From the NCBI RefSeq assembly GCF_000499205.1, contig NZ_AWUK01000021.1, forward strand, positions 62,001 to 126,000: 64,000 bases of DNA, read 5' to 3'. Shown here in pieces: positions 54,728 to 63,409 of this stretch. The notes beneath the pieces were generated by a model, which was not told the origin of the DNA, made no database searches, and saw nothing but the letters and a program-made list of their open reading frames with translations. A program made the position numbers and the translations under genes. Source of the DNA: Paenibacillus sp. MAEPY2 (GTDB lineage: Bacteria > Bacillota > Bacilli > Paenibacillales > Paenibacillaceae). Within the stretch, counting starts at the first letter, position 1, and every line of letters starts with the position of its first letter.

Positions 54728-56326
54728 CTATTCCGGCTCTCCAGAAGAATCCTTAGACTGTGATCTGGCAAGCTCTCTAGCATGCTTGTATGCGGAAGGT
54801 GATTCCCCTACATACTTCTTGAATTTGCCGTGGAAGTAATCCACGTTGGCATACCCTACTCTTGCGGCAACCTGGTGAACCTTTAACCCTTCGTCTAGCA
54901 GTTCCTTCGCCTTCTCCATTCGAACCTTATCGAGAAATGCATTGAAATATTCCCCGGTATGGTTCTTGAACAGCTTGCCCAGGTAACTGCTATTGTAGTT
55001 AAATACCTCTGCAAGTACCTCCAGCTTGAGATTTTCACCCGGATTACGACGGATAAATTCAATCATCTGTTTCAGTACCGTATCCTTGCTGCCTCCACCC
55101 ATGCGCTGAATAAGCCGGTTCAGGTGTTCAGCGGCCATCCCTTTGAGATCCAGCAGCGTTAATTGATGGTAAACCTCCGTAATGAGAACGGAATGCTCCT
55201 GCATAATGGATTGCATATGTTGATTGGCTGCCGCAAGTTTGTTAATCGCTAATGAAAACACTTGGGAGAACGCCGTCTTAATCGCTTGTTCTGTCTGGTG
55301 ATGCGGAACCAGGCGTTCCTCCATCTCGGTCAGCACACGCATCACGGACTCACTGCTCCGAATGTCGAGCGCATAATACAGCTTGTCTGCTAATTCTGCT
55401 TCATCCGGTTCACCACTTTCTTCCCCAAGCACTACAACGGGCCCAGACACACCTTCGCTGTTCTCCTCTTCGTTCCATAACATTACGCGTTGTTCCGCAA
55501 ACAGAAAACGTCTGCCTAATACTCCGTTGGCCTGAGTATAGGAATGTGCGATGTCTGCTGTGGAATTCACAGGTTGACCTGCTGCAACATACATGTGAAT
55601 ATTCCATTCTTCGAGCATGACTTTCAATTCATCGTATAAACTCTGCGCAGATTGTACAGTCAAAATAGCCTCTTTACATAACAATCCCAGTCCGGAATGG
55701 AATGAAAAAACAATGCCCCGATCTTTCTGGTCAAAAGCTTCCGCAAGTCTGCGTTTCACCACACTACCACGCTGTAAATCAGGTTCGGCATGCATCTCCA
55801 CCAGCACAACCTGATACTGCGACCAATTCAACCCTAGAGCATTTGCTTCCATCGTGCCTGCACCTTCCAGGCTATCAAAAAGCAATGCTTCAATCTGGTG
55901 CTCCCGGTAGGCTGTATCCTCACCAGCATGGCGGGCCAGTGTTTCCCTCTCTCGTTTCAGCATCACAGAAATCCGCTCCAGCTCACTGATAATCTCCTCT
56001 TCATCCACTGGCTTGAGCAGATATCCATCCACGCCAAAACTGATGGCTTTCTTAGCATAATCAAAATCGGCGTATCCACTCAGGATCAGAAAGTGCGAAC
56101 CCGGATGGGTCTGCCGCACTTCTTCAATGACATCCAGTCCGGTCATGCCGGGCATGCGAATATCAATGATCGTCAGGTCCGGTTGCAGTTCTTCGAAGCG
56201 GGTAATGGCCTCACGCCCACTGGCAGCTGTGCCAATCACTTGAAAGCCGTATTGTTCCCAATTAATAATCGTTGTCAATCCTTCACGTATGCTCGGTTCA
56301 TCATCTACCAAAAATACTTTATACAT
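54728..56326 (-). CDS. AraC-type response regulator (YesN family)
   Basis: The 532-residue protein has a receiver domain at about 1-120 (MYKVFLVDDEPSIREGL, phospho-Asp in LTIIDIRMPGMTGLDV, Lys in GYLLKPVDEEE). A long middle region of unknown fold follows, then two C-terminal AraC helix-turn-helix units (LEVLAEVFNYNSSYLGKLFKN; VHQVAARVGYANVDYFHGKFKK). ATG 56326 with AGGAGG 8 bases upstream is chosen; it overlaps the kinase stop by 8 bases, so the two are translationally coupled. It should activate the downstream transporter genes when its kinase senses substrate. Confidence 0.93.
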   Translation of the reverse strand: MYKVFLVDDEPSIREGLTTIINWEQYGFQVIGTAASGREAITRFEELQPDLTIIDIRMPGMTGLDVIEEVRQTHPGSHFLILSGYADFDYAKKAISFGVDGYLLKPVDEEEIISELERISVMLKRERETLARHAGEDTAYREHQIEALLFDSLEGAGTMEANALGLNWSQYQVVLVEMHAEPDLQRGSVVKRRLAEAFDQKDRGIVFSFHSGLGLLCKEAILTVQSAQSLYDELKVMLEEWNIHMYVAAGQPVNSTADIAHSYTQANGVLGRRFLFAEQRVMLWNEEENSEGVSGPVVVLGEESGEPDEAELADKLYYALDIRSSESVMRVLTEMEERLVPHHQTEQAIKTAFSQVFSLAINKLAAANQHMQSIMQEHSVLITEVYHQLTLLDLKGMAAEHLNRLIQRMGGGSKDTVLKQMIEFIRRNPGENLKLEVLAEVFNYNSSYLGKLFKNHTGEYFNAFLDKVRMEKAKELLDEGLKVHQVAARVGYANVDYFHGKFKKYVGESPSAYKHARELARSQSKDSSGEPE

Positions 56327-58109
56327 GCTGGTCTCCTCCTGCTGGCAAGGTGAAAGAAACCTCTGTTCCTTCCCCGTACACACTCTTGATCTGTAATCCG
56401 TATGGCTCGCCGTAGGTCAACGTTAAACGTTGATGTACGTTACGCATGCCGATCCGGCTCTTCTCCTGCTCTTCCGGTCCACAGATGAACTGCATCACTT
56501 CAGCCAGACGCTCTGGTGTAATGCCTGCCCCGTCGTCATCGACTCGCACCTGCACTTCATCTTTCACCAAACGAATATCTATACTCACACGGACCGTGCC
56601 CTCTTTATTTTCCAAACCATGCACAATCGCATTTTCAACCAGAGGCTGAATGATCAAAGGAGGGATGTACATCTTCTCCACCTCCGGGTCGATATGGATC
56701 TGGAAAGCAAGACGGTCGCCGTAACGGAATTTCTGAATTTCCAGATAAGAACGTACCATCTCCAGTTCGGCTCTGAACGTCGTTTTGCCGCTGCCAATCT
56801 CTAGACTCTTACGCATAAGCTTGCCCAGCAATCTGACGATATTGGCAATCTCCGCCTCCCCTTTGATATGGGCTTTCATGCGGATCGACTCCAGTGCATT
56901 AAACAAAAAATGAGGATTGATCTGGCTGGCCATCATTTTCAGTTTAATCTCTTTCTGTGCTATTTCCAATTGATTGTTCTGTTCCGTAGCCTCTACCACC
57001 TGTGTCATCAGTTCATTAATACTCTTCACCATGTAATTGAACTGCCTGGACAGCTGCCCGATCTCATCATTCCCGTCAATACGGGAGGTGACATTCAGAT
57101 CACCCAGCGCGAGCTTGTTCAGATGTTTACTCAAGCGTAACAATCGGTTCGACGTTAGAAAGGAAATGATATATACAAGCAGCAAGGCAATGACCAACAC
57201 AAGCGTAATGAAAAGCATACCGATCATGCTAATGGTATTGGCGTCTTTGACAATATTTTTGGTTGCAAAAACTGAAATGATCTTCAGGCTGTTCATGCTC
57301 GATCCAGGACGCAGCTCATCAATGACAATATTGGATGGCTCCCCCCGAAAATCTGCTTCTATTGTGCCTTTGGTCTGATTTTGTAGATCTACACCAAAAT
57401 CAAGCTCGTCCAGCGTCTTGCCCACTAGTTCGGTATTTTTGGCCGCAACCACATAACCCTGTTCGTCCGTAATCAACGTCTCGAACGGTTCCTGACGTAA
57501 TAATCCATTCAGCTCATCCTGATTGATTACAATCATCAGCACACCCTCGGTCCTATATTCGGCAAAAGGCACTTTGCGCACCAGACTGAGCTTATGCACC
57601 GGATTATCTCCCTTGTCAGGAATATAAAACCAGCCGATGCTCGTCGTTTTAAGTGCCTTTTGGTACCAGTAGCTCTCCTCGGTCTGCTTATCCACCGGAA
57701 TGAACTCCAGATTGTTGATCAGCGTCGGATTGGTGGAGTAGAACCGGATGCCCGCAACCTCACGGTACAGACGCTTATATTCCTGAAAATCTTTATACGC
57801 GAGGTAAGCCGAGGTCAGCTCCACAACGCTTTGGTATCGTTTGTTCACAATTTCCTTCAGTTCATTGTTGAACATCAGAATGTTGGAAATATCCGTAGGC
57901 ACACGCAGTAGTGTGATGGTCTGACTCTTGACCTTGTCCACGTTGTTGATCGTCTGTCCAATGGCATTGTCCAGCGCCTGCTTGCGAAAGTATCCGGTTA
58001 CAGCAAGTCCAATAATCAGTACCGGAATCATGACGACAAGTACATAGGATATGAGCAATTTATGCTTTAATTTAAGATTATTGGATGTTCGTATGAGCCT
58101 TCTAAACAT
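56319..58109 (-). CDS. Sensor histidine kinase (YesM family)
   Basis: The 596-residue protein has TM1 at about 18-40 (LLISYVLVVMIPVLIIGLAV), a roughly 250-residue extracellular Cache-like sensor, TM2 near 295 (MLFITLVLVIALLLVYII) and a HAMP region (LRLSKHLNKLALGDLNVTSR). The His_kinase domain has the phospho-His in QINPHFLFNALESIR, and the ATPase part has IPPLIIQPLVENAIVHGLE and VDDDGAGITPE. It is the partner of the overlapping response regulator. ATG 58109. A cre-like site precedes it. Confidence 0.94.
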   Translation of the reverse strand: MFRRLIRTSNNLKLKHKLLISYVLVVMIPVLIIGLAVTGYFRKQALDNAIGQTINNVDKVKSQTITLLRVPTDISNILMFNNELKEIVNKRYQSVVELTSAYLAYKDFQEYKRLYREVAGIRFYSTNPTLINNLEFIPVDKQTEESYWYQKALKTTSIGWFYIPDKGDNPVHKLSLVRKVPFAEYRTEGVLMIVINQDELNGLLRQEPFETLITDEQGYVVAAKNTELVGKTLDELDFGVDLQNQTKGTIEADFRGEPSNIVIDELRPGSSMNSLKIISVFATKNIVKDANTISMIGMLFITLVLVIALLLVYIISFLTSNRLLRLSKHLNKLALGDLNVTSRIDGNDEIGQLSRQFNYMVKSINELMTQVVEATEQNNQLEIAQKEIKLKMMASQINPHFLFNALESIRMKAHIKGEAEIANIVRLLGKLMRKSLEIGSGKTTFRAELEMVRSYLEIQKFRYGDRLAFQIHIDPEVEKMYIPPLIIQPLVENAIVHGLENKEGTVRVSIDIRLVKDEVQVRVDDDGAGITPERLAEVMQFICGPEEQEKSRIGMRNVHQRLTLTYGEPYGLQIKSVYGEGTEVSFTLPAGGDQHV

Positions 58110-58128
58110 ATCTGCACCTTCCGTCGCT

Positions 58129-58142
58129 TATAAGCGCTTACA
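58129..58142 (-). promoter_or_regulatory. cre-like site upstream of the sensor kinase
   Basis: TGTAAGCGCTTATA on the minus strand matches 13 of 14 positions of the cre consensus, 20 bases before the kinase start. It suggests carbon-catabolite control of the whole oligosaccharide locus. Confidence 0.6.
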
Positions 58143-58201
58143 TATAAAGGTCAGTACATATTACGTCTGCCCTTCCAATTTATCATACCACATAACAGCA
58201 A

Positions 58202-58220
58202 AAGCCCTGCAAGAGGGCTT
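58202..58220 (-). terminator. Terminator of the MFS transporter gene
   Basis: AAGCCCT / AGGGCTT 7-bp perfect stem around GCAAG, followed by TTTT on the minus strand, about 85 bases after the MFS stop. Confidence 0.65.
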
Positions 58221-58303
58221 CAAAAAAAAGGGCTGTATGCTGAATGATAAAACAAACAATATGCTTATATAGGTCATTCTAATGTAGGAAGGAAGTCAGA
58301 AGC

Positions 58304-59482
58304 TTATCGGCTGCGTGTTGAGCGGAATCCATGTCCTTTGGCACGCAGCGCGACAGTTAGAGCCACAAGGGATAGAAGCAGAATAGCCCAGGAAAAGGAC
58401 GAAGCTCCCCATTGATTCAGAAGTACACCTCCCGCCAATCCGCCAATGGCAATAGCCAGATTCCAGACGGTCGTATTAATCGGCATAACGATATCCACAC
58501 CCTGCTCCCCGGCTGCTTGGGCAAGCGCGGTCTGCAACAGTGTAGCCGCGCCACCAAATGTGAGACCCCACAGCGCAACAGAACCTAAGACAACGGCAGC
58601 GTGCTCACTCCAAAGACCCAATACAAGTGAGATCAGCGCAAAGCCCGCAAGACTTATGAGAACCAGCATACGCAACCACCGATCAATCAGAATGCCTGTA
58701 ATCCAGATGCCTACCAATGCCATTAGGCCAAACACAAGTAACATGAATCCAACCTTTGATTCCAGACCAACATTGGCGAGGAAAGGAGCAATATACGTGT
58801 ACAGAATATTATGAGCCAGCATCCAGGTCAGTACGACCGCCAGAATGGGAATTACGCCTGGGGTCAGCAGCACTTTTAATGAAGAAATGCGTTGATCAGC
58901 AGACTGTCCCGGATAATCAGGTACTTTCCAGAGCACCCAGAAAATCAGTACAAACGCCAGCAATGACATTAGCCAAAATACCGAGCGCCAGCCCATATAG
59001 GAACCCAGCAGTGTACCTGCCGGAACACCGAACGATAAGGCAATCGGTGTACCGATCATCGCAACAGCCATGCCCCTGCCCTTGAGATGGTCAGGCACCA
59101 TCCGCAGCGCATAACCGCCAATTAGGCCCCAGGAGACGCCAGCTGCAACACCGGCAAAAAAACGAGCGCCAAGTGTCAGTACATAGTTGGACGAGAGGGC
59201 TGTAATGGTCTTGAAGACGAGAAAACCGATAATCGCTAGAAGTAAAAGCGGTCGGCGTCGCCAGCCTCTTGTCAGCACGGCCACAGGTATGGCGGCAATC
59301 AACGATCCAACTGCATAAAATGTGACAAGCTGCCCTGCCCCTGCCTCAGAGACCTGCAGTCCTTCCTTGATTTGCGGCAGCAGCCCCGCCGGAAGTGTTT
59401 CAGTCATGATGGCTACAAAGCCAGCCATAGCCAAGGCTAGCAGTCCTAACCACGGGAAGCGTAGAGAATATCTATCGGACAT
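58304..59482 (-). CDS. MFS efflux transporter, DHA1 type
   Basis: The 392-residue protein has twelve hydrophobic segments. MTETLPAGLLPQIKEGL in helix 1 and VGSLIAAIPVAVLTRGWRRRP (motif A region) match the DHA1 sugar/drug-efflux branch (AraJ-, NepI-like). ATG 59482 follows AAGGAG by 8 bases. It is divergent from a TetR-family gene, with a consensus promoter between them. Export of a small toxic or sugar-like compound is inferred; the substrate is unknown. Confidence 0.92.
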   Translation of the reverse strand: MSDRYSLRFPWLGLLALAMAGFVAIMTETLPAGLLPQIKEGLQVSEAGAGQLVTFYAVGSLIAAIPVAVLTRGWRRRPLLLLAIIGFLVFKTITALSSNYVLTLGARFFAGVAAGVSWGLIGGYALRMVPDHLKGRGMAVAMIGTPIALSFGVPAGTLLGSYMGWRSVFWLMSLLAFVLIFWVLWKVPDYPGQSADQRISSLKVLLTPGVIPILAVVLTWMLAHNILYTYIAPFLANVGLESKVGFMLLVFGLMALVGIWITGILIDRWLRMLVLISLAGFALISLVLGLWSEHAAVVLGSVALWGLTFGGAATLLQTALAQAAGEQGVDIVMPINTTVWNLAIAIGGLAGGVLLNQWGASSFSWAILLLSLVALTVALRAKGHGFRSTRSR

Positions 59483-59527
59483 CTGTGCAGCTCCTTTTCA
59501 GATAATATAGGTCAACAATCGAATTGT

Positions 59528-59588
59528 GGATCGATCATTCCTTATATTATCCACCCCCTTCCAACTTGTCAACGACTTTTGGATCGAT
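59528..59588. promoter_or_regulatory. MFS promoter flanked by two GGATCGAT sites
   Basis: On the minus strand TTGACA (59572-59567), a 17-base spacer and TAATAT (59549-59544) form a near-consensus vegetative promoter. GGATCGAT occurs at 59528-59535, just downstream of the -10, and at 59581-59588, just upstream of the -35 and in the tetR promoter region. These are the best candidate sites for the divergent TetR protein. Confidence 0.65.
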
Positions 59589-59624
59589 TAGTATATAATT
59601 AAGAAAAACAAGGGGGAATCTCTT

Positions 59625-60236
59625 ATGGCAAGAACCGGACGTCCGCGCATTTTTGATCGGGAAGAAGCCTTATTACAGGCAATGATGCTCTTTTGGGAAC
59701 AAGGATTCGAGGCCACCTCATTGCTTCAGCTACGAGCGGCCATGGGGGATATTTCTGCTGCCAGCTTCTATGCGGCCTTTGAGTCCAAAGAAGCTCTGTA
59801 TAAAGAAGCGGTAGAACGATATATGGGTACGTTTGGACGCGTAACGGAAAGCTTCTCGGATCTTACGCTGTCTCCAAGAGAAGCGATTGAAACAACTTTA
59901 AAAAGTACCGCCAAAATGCAAACAGACAGCACCCATCCATCCGGCTGTTTAATTGTGCTGTCAGCCAGCACATGTTCTTCCAGAAACAATCATATTCGTG
60001 ATATCGTCGCTGAGAAAAGAAAGCTGACTCGCGGCCGTCTGCAGGCATGCATCCAGCGTGCTGTGGAGATCGGTGAACTGCCAGCCTCCACTGATGTATC
60101 CATGTTGACCACCGTTTTTGATACCTTTATGCAAGGTATTTCTACACAAGCCCGGGACGGCGTCCCTTTTGCAACGCTTGATCAGGCCATCACGAAAATT
60201 ATGGGCATCTGGAATCTGGCTCAACAGCCTGCCTGA
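59625..60236 (+). CDS. TetR-family repressor
   Basis: The 203-residue protein has an N-terminal TetR HTH (RPRIFDREEALLQAMMLFWEQGFEATSLLQLRAAMGDISAASFYAAFESKEALY), read here as several pieces. The C-terminal domain has SGCLIVLSASTCSS, a segment common in the AcrR/YxaF-like group. ATG 59625 follows AAGGGGG by 8 bases. Divergence from the MFS gene and shared GGATCGAT sites imply it represses the exporter until an inducer binds. Confidence 0.92.
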   Translation: MARTGRPRIFDREEALLQAMMLFWEQGFEATSLLQLRAAMGDISAASFYAAFESKEALYKEAVERYMGTFGRVTESFSDLTLSPREAIETTLKSTAKMQTDSTHPSGCLIVLSASTCSSRNNHIRDIVAEKRKLTRGRLQACIQRAVEIGELPASTDVSMLTTVFDTFMQGISTQARDGVPFATLDQAITKIMGIWNLAQQPA

Positions 60237-60280
60237 CCTGATTACTGCTTTTTCTTACTGACGATGGTGTAAAAAAAGCC

Positions 60281-60311
60281 AAAAGGCACTCCCATGATTG
60301 GAAGTGCCTCT
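60281..60311. terminator. Bidirectional terminator between tetR and OsmC genes
   Basis: AGGCACT (60284-60290) and AGTGCCT (60303-60309) with inner CC/GG; converging genes on both sides; T-rich tract on the minus side. Confidence 0.75.
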
Positions 60312-60336
60312 TAAGTATAGAGTTTTCTCATTTGCA

Positions 60337-60759
60337 TTATGGACGCGGAGTGTCTACCCCATTCAAAATTAACTTGGGATGAATATCTGCGCTCAGCGAA
60401 GCGGAAACTGCACAATACTTCTCTTCAGCCATTTGGATGGCTTTCCAGATCCGGTAATCCGGGATATCGCCGTCTACTTTGAAAATCAGATCAATGGATG
60501 TGAAGCCTTTTGGCATGCCTTCACTGCGAGTACCTTGTGCTTCAATCTCAATACCAGTAATTTTGTCCAGGAAAGCGTCCAGAATCATCGTGATATCGAT
60601 CCCCATACAGCCTCCGAGACCTGCCAGTAACAATTCCATGGGTGTAGCACCCTTGCTGTCACCACCATAGGCAGCTGTGGCATCCATGCCAACCGCGTAG
60701 CCAGAGGGTCCTTCGGAAGTAAACGCGCGTTTGCCTTTCCATACAGTTGTTACATTCAT
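60337..60759 (-). CDS. OsmC/Ohr-family peroxiredoxin-like protein
   Basis: The 140-residue OsmC-family protein has the two peroxidatic cysteines in LLLAGLGGCMGIDITMIL and EEKYCAVSASL, and the usual GATPMELLLAGLGGC helix. These proteins reduce organic hydroperoxides with thiol or lipoyl donors. ATG 60759 follows AAAGGA. It is monocistronic, with copy C of the structured element 55-60 bases upstream. Confidence 0.92.
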   Translation of the reverse strand: MNVTTVWKGKRAFTSEGPSGYAVGMDATAAYGGDSKGATPMELLLAGLGGCMGIDITMILDAFLDKITGIEIEAQGTRSEGMPKGFTSIDLIFKVDGDIPDYRIWKAIQMAEEKYCAVSASLSADIHPKLILNGVDTPRP

Positions 60760-60817
60760 GATGTTTATCCTTCTTTCTTAGAATAGTTTACGCTCTGCAG
60801 ATATCCGTTCCGGGTAC

Positions 60818-60938
60818 GGATCGTTCTTCCGATCGCTGTTGTCTCCAAATGTTTTTGATCTATTCCCATAAAGGATAACATTCGGAGACAAAGGCGAACG
60901 CTACGCTTCTTCAGAATCGATTCCGTCCCCTTCACTCA
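60818..60938. repeat. Dispersed structured intergenic element, copy C
   Basis: Arms 60839-60853 and 60877-60891 pair at 14 of 15 positions around a 23-base centre with a weak TATTCC/GGATA inner stem. Flanks match the other copies (CCGATCGCTGTT before; AAAGGCGAACGCTACGCTTCTTC and CCGTCCCCTTC after). Five arm positions differ from copy A as complementary pairs. Confidence 0.82.
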
Positions 60939-60960
60939 GACTGCTTATCTCTGAGAATTC

Positions 60961-61707
60961 TTAGAATTCAGTAATTTGCTGCAAAAATCTGCGTGTACGC
61001 TCCTGCGTTGGATGTTCAAAAAAAGCCTGTGGACTTGCTTCTTCCACGATCGATCCATCCGCCATAAAGACGATTTTGTTCGCCACATTCCGGGCAAACT
61101 TCAATTCATGCGTGACCACCAGCATCGTCATGCCTTCCTGTGCCAGCTCCTTCATAACGGAGAGTACTTCCCCCACCAGTTCAGGATCAAGGGCTGAGGT
61201 TGGCTCGTCAAACAGCATCACTTCTGGCTCCATGGCAAGTGCGCGAGCAATTGCCACACGCTGCTGTTGTCCACCAGACAAACGGGATGGATATGCATCC
61301 TGCTTGTCCGACAGCCCGACCCGATCCAGCAGAATCCGGCCGCGTTCGGCCGCTTCGTCCCGCTTGATTTTTTTCACTGTCACGAGACCTTCCATCACAT
61401 TGCCAAGCACCGTCTTGTGCGGATACAGGTTGAACTGCTGGAATACCATACCGGTCTGCCGACGGATTTCTAACACCCGTGCCCGCTGGATTCGCTGCGA
61501 GTCGGCACTGTCCACTACCACTCCATTGACTTCAATCTTCCCGCCAGAGAGCTCTTCCAGACCGTTCAGACAGCGCAACAACGTACTTTTGCCTGATCCA
61601 CTGGGTCCCAGCAGTACAACAATATCTTTTGCATCGACATGCAAATCTATATTTGTGAGAACTTCATTTTTCCCAAAACGTTTGGTCAATCCTGTCGTTG
61701 TAATCAT
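60961..61707 (-). CDS. Polar amino-acid ABC transporter ATP-binding protein
   Basis: The 248-residue ATPase has Walker A GPSGSGKST, Q-loop MVFQQFNLYPHKTVLGN, signature LSGGQQQRVAIARALA, Walker B VMLFDEPTSALD and H-loop MLVVTHELKFA. The QFNLYPHKTVL and ARALAMEPEVMLFDEPTS phrases are those of GlnQ/ArtM/TcyC-like amino-acid importers. ATG 61707 follows GGAGGGG. It is last of a three-gene operon with a permease and binding lipoprotein. Confidence 0.95.
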   Translation of the reverse strand: MITTTGLTKRFGKNEVLTNIDLHVDAKDIVVLLGPSGSGKSTLLRCLNGLEELSGGKIEVNGVVVDSADSQRIQRARVLEIRRQTGMVFQQFNLYPHKTVLGNVMEGLVTVKKIKRDEAAERGRILLDRVGLSDKQDAYPSRLSGGQQQRVAIARALAMEPEVMLFDEPTSALDPELVGEVLSVMKELAQEGMTMLVVTHELKFARNVANKIVFMADGSIVEEASPQAFFEHPTQERTRRFLQQITEF

Positions 61708-61723
61708 CGCTTCTCCCCTCCTA

Positions 61724-62368
61724 TCAGTAAGCCCGGGCTAGCCGGCGCTCCACTTGTTCCAGAATGGCCGAGAAGCCGATACTCATGATCCAGTAGATCA
61801 CACCAATCGCCAGATAAAACGGCATATTCACCGCATATTGCGATACAAGCAATTGTGCTGACCGCAACAACTCAGTAACACCAATTGCTGCCACAAGGGA
61901 TGTTTCCTTCAGCATGCCAATAAACGTGTTACCCATTGGCGGTATGGCAATGCGAACAGCCTGCGGGAAGATAATCCGTCTCATCGCTTGAGCCGGGGTC
62001 ATTCCCGTTGCGTATGCAGCTTCCGTCTGCCCTTTCGGTACAGCTTGAATCGCTCCGCGGAACGTCTCGGACAGAAAGGCACCTGCATTAAGACTAAGAC
62101 CGAGACAGGCTGCCGTGAGTGAGCCCAAGGTTACACCGTAATCCACCAGCCCATAATAAATAACGAATAATTGCACCAGCAGCGGGGTTCCCCGCATGAT
62201 GGATACGTAAAAACGGGCGATCATCCTGAGCCACATCGGTCCTTTCAGACGCGCGATAGCGACGAGCACCCCGATAATAAAAGCAAAAAACATGGAGATT
62301 ACAGTTACATACAGCGTGTAATATGCCCCCTTCAAAAAGAAGGGGATATTCTCAAATACCAATTCCAT
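61724..62368 (-). CDS. Polar amino-acid ABC transporter permease
   Basis: The 214-residue His/Glu/Gln/Arg-type permease has the motif RFYVSIMRGTPLLVQLFVIYYG near the N-terminus. The EAA-like loop is EAAYATGMTPAQAMRRIIFPQAVRIAIPP. It works with the neighbouring ATPase and binding protein. Cystine or a basic/polar amino acid is the usual substrate for this size class. Confidence 0.94.
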   Translation of the reverse strand: MELVFENIPFFLKGAYYTLYVTVISMFFAFIIGVLVAIARLKGPMWLRMIARFYVSIMRGTPLLVQLFVIYYGLVDYGVTLGSLTAACLGLSLNAGAFLSETFRGAIQAVPKGQTEAAYATGMTPAQAMRRIIFPQAVRIAIPPMGNTFIGMLKETSLVAAIGVTELLRSAQLLVSQYAVNMPFYLAIGVIYWIMSIGFSAILEQVERRLARAY

Positions 62369-62399
62369 CGATCAAACTTCCCTTCGCCCTGCCGGTTCA

Positions 62400-63251
62400 T
62401 TATTGCGCAGGCTCTTCACCAAACCATTTTTTGAAGATGGTATTGTACGTACCGTCATCTTTCATGCCTTTGAGCGCATCATTCAGTGCTGCTACGAGTT
62501 CCGGATTGTCTTTGCGCACAGCAATACCCGCCTGGTCACTCTTAATCGGTTCACCTACGGCTTTGATTTTTAATCCGTTGGCATCCACAATGGGTTTCAG
62601 CGCATACATGTTGTTGATTGTGGCATCGATCCGTCCAGCATTCAGGTCTTTGAGTGAAGAGATCACATCGTCATAGGTTTTAATCGTGAAGTCGCCCACT
62701 TTTGGCAACACTTCATTACGCAGATATGTTTCATCATTGGTACCCAGACCTACACCAATCGTTTTTCCTTTGAAATCTTCCAGCTTGGTAATATCATTGT
62801 TATCACTTTTCACAATGATTTTGACTTCGTTTGTAATATAAGGATCACTGAAATCCAGTACTTTCTTCCGATCATCGGTAATCGTCATCTGGCTGATGAT
62901 GGCATCCAGCTTTTTGGCTTGCAGACTTGGTGTCAGGCCGGAGAACTCCTGGGATACAAATTCAATCTTAACCCCAAGACGCTTCGCAACCTCACGTGCG
63001 ATATCTGCATCGTAGCCGTCCATTTCTTTCTTATCGTTCAGGAAGTTGTATGGTGCGTATGTGCCCATCATGCCCACTTTGATGACGCCAGCAGACTTGA
63101 TCTGCTCCAGTTCATTATTCGCCTGTGCTCCATTACTGCTTCCATTGTCCGTAGCTTTACTGCCACAAGCGCTCAGTACCAGCACGGTCATAAGCAGCAG
63201 AGCTGTTAAAGTCCAGCCTTTGCGAGATTTCATTCCATATGTTTTATTCAT
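62400..63251 (-). CDS. Amino-acid-binding lipoprotein
   Basis: The 283-residue solute-binding protein (family 3) has lipoprotein signal LTALLLMTVLVLSAC (lipobox LSAC). The core has AGVIKVGMMGTYAPYNFLNDKKEMDGYDADIAREVAKRL as separate conserved pieces, SGLTPSLQAKKLDAIISQMT, and DNPELVAALNDALKGMKDDGTY. ATG 63251 with GAGGAAG 8 bases upstream. First gene of the importer operon. The ligand is a polar amino acid, possibly cystine. Confidence 0.94.
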   Translation of the reverse strand: MNKTYGMKSRKGWTLTALLLMTVLVLSACGSKATDNGSSNGAQANNELEQIKSAGVIKVGMMGTYAPYNFLNDKKEMDGYDADIAREVAKRLGVKIEFVSQEFSGLTPSLQAKKLDAIISQMTITDDRKKVLDFSDPYITNEVKIIVKSDNNDITKLEDFKGKTIGVGLGTNDETYLRNEVLPKVGDFTIKTYDDVISSLKDLNAGRIDATINNMYALKPIVDANGLKIKAVGEPIKSDQAGIAVRKDNPELVAALNDALKGMKDDGTYNTIFKKWFGEEPAQ

Positions 63252-63409
63252 GTCATTAACTTCCTCTCATCCATCTAGTCATGTCTTGTTGAAACTTATG
63301 TTTCCTTAGTTCTTTAACTACAGTTGTACCCATTATTCCCTGCTGCTGGCTTAATCATGTGAATATTTAATCCCGTTATTGAAAATAAACCTCCGGGGCC
63401 ATCACACCT

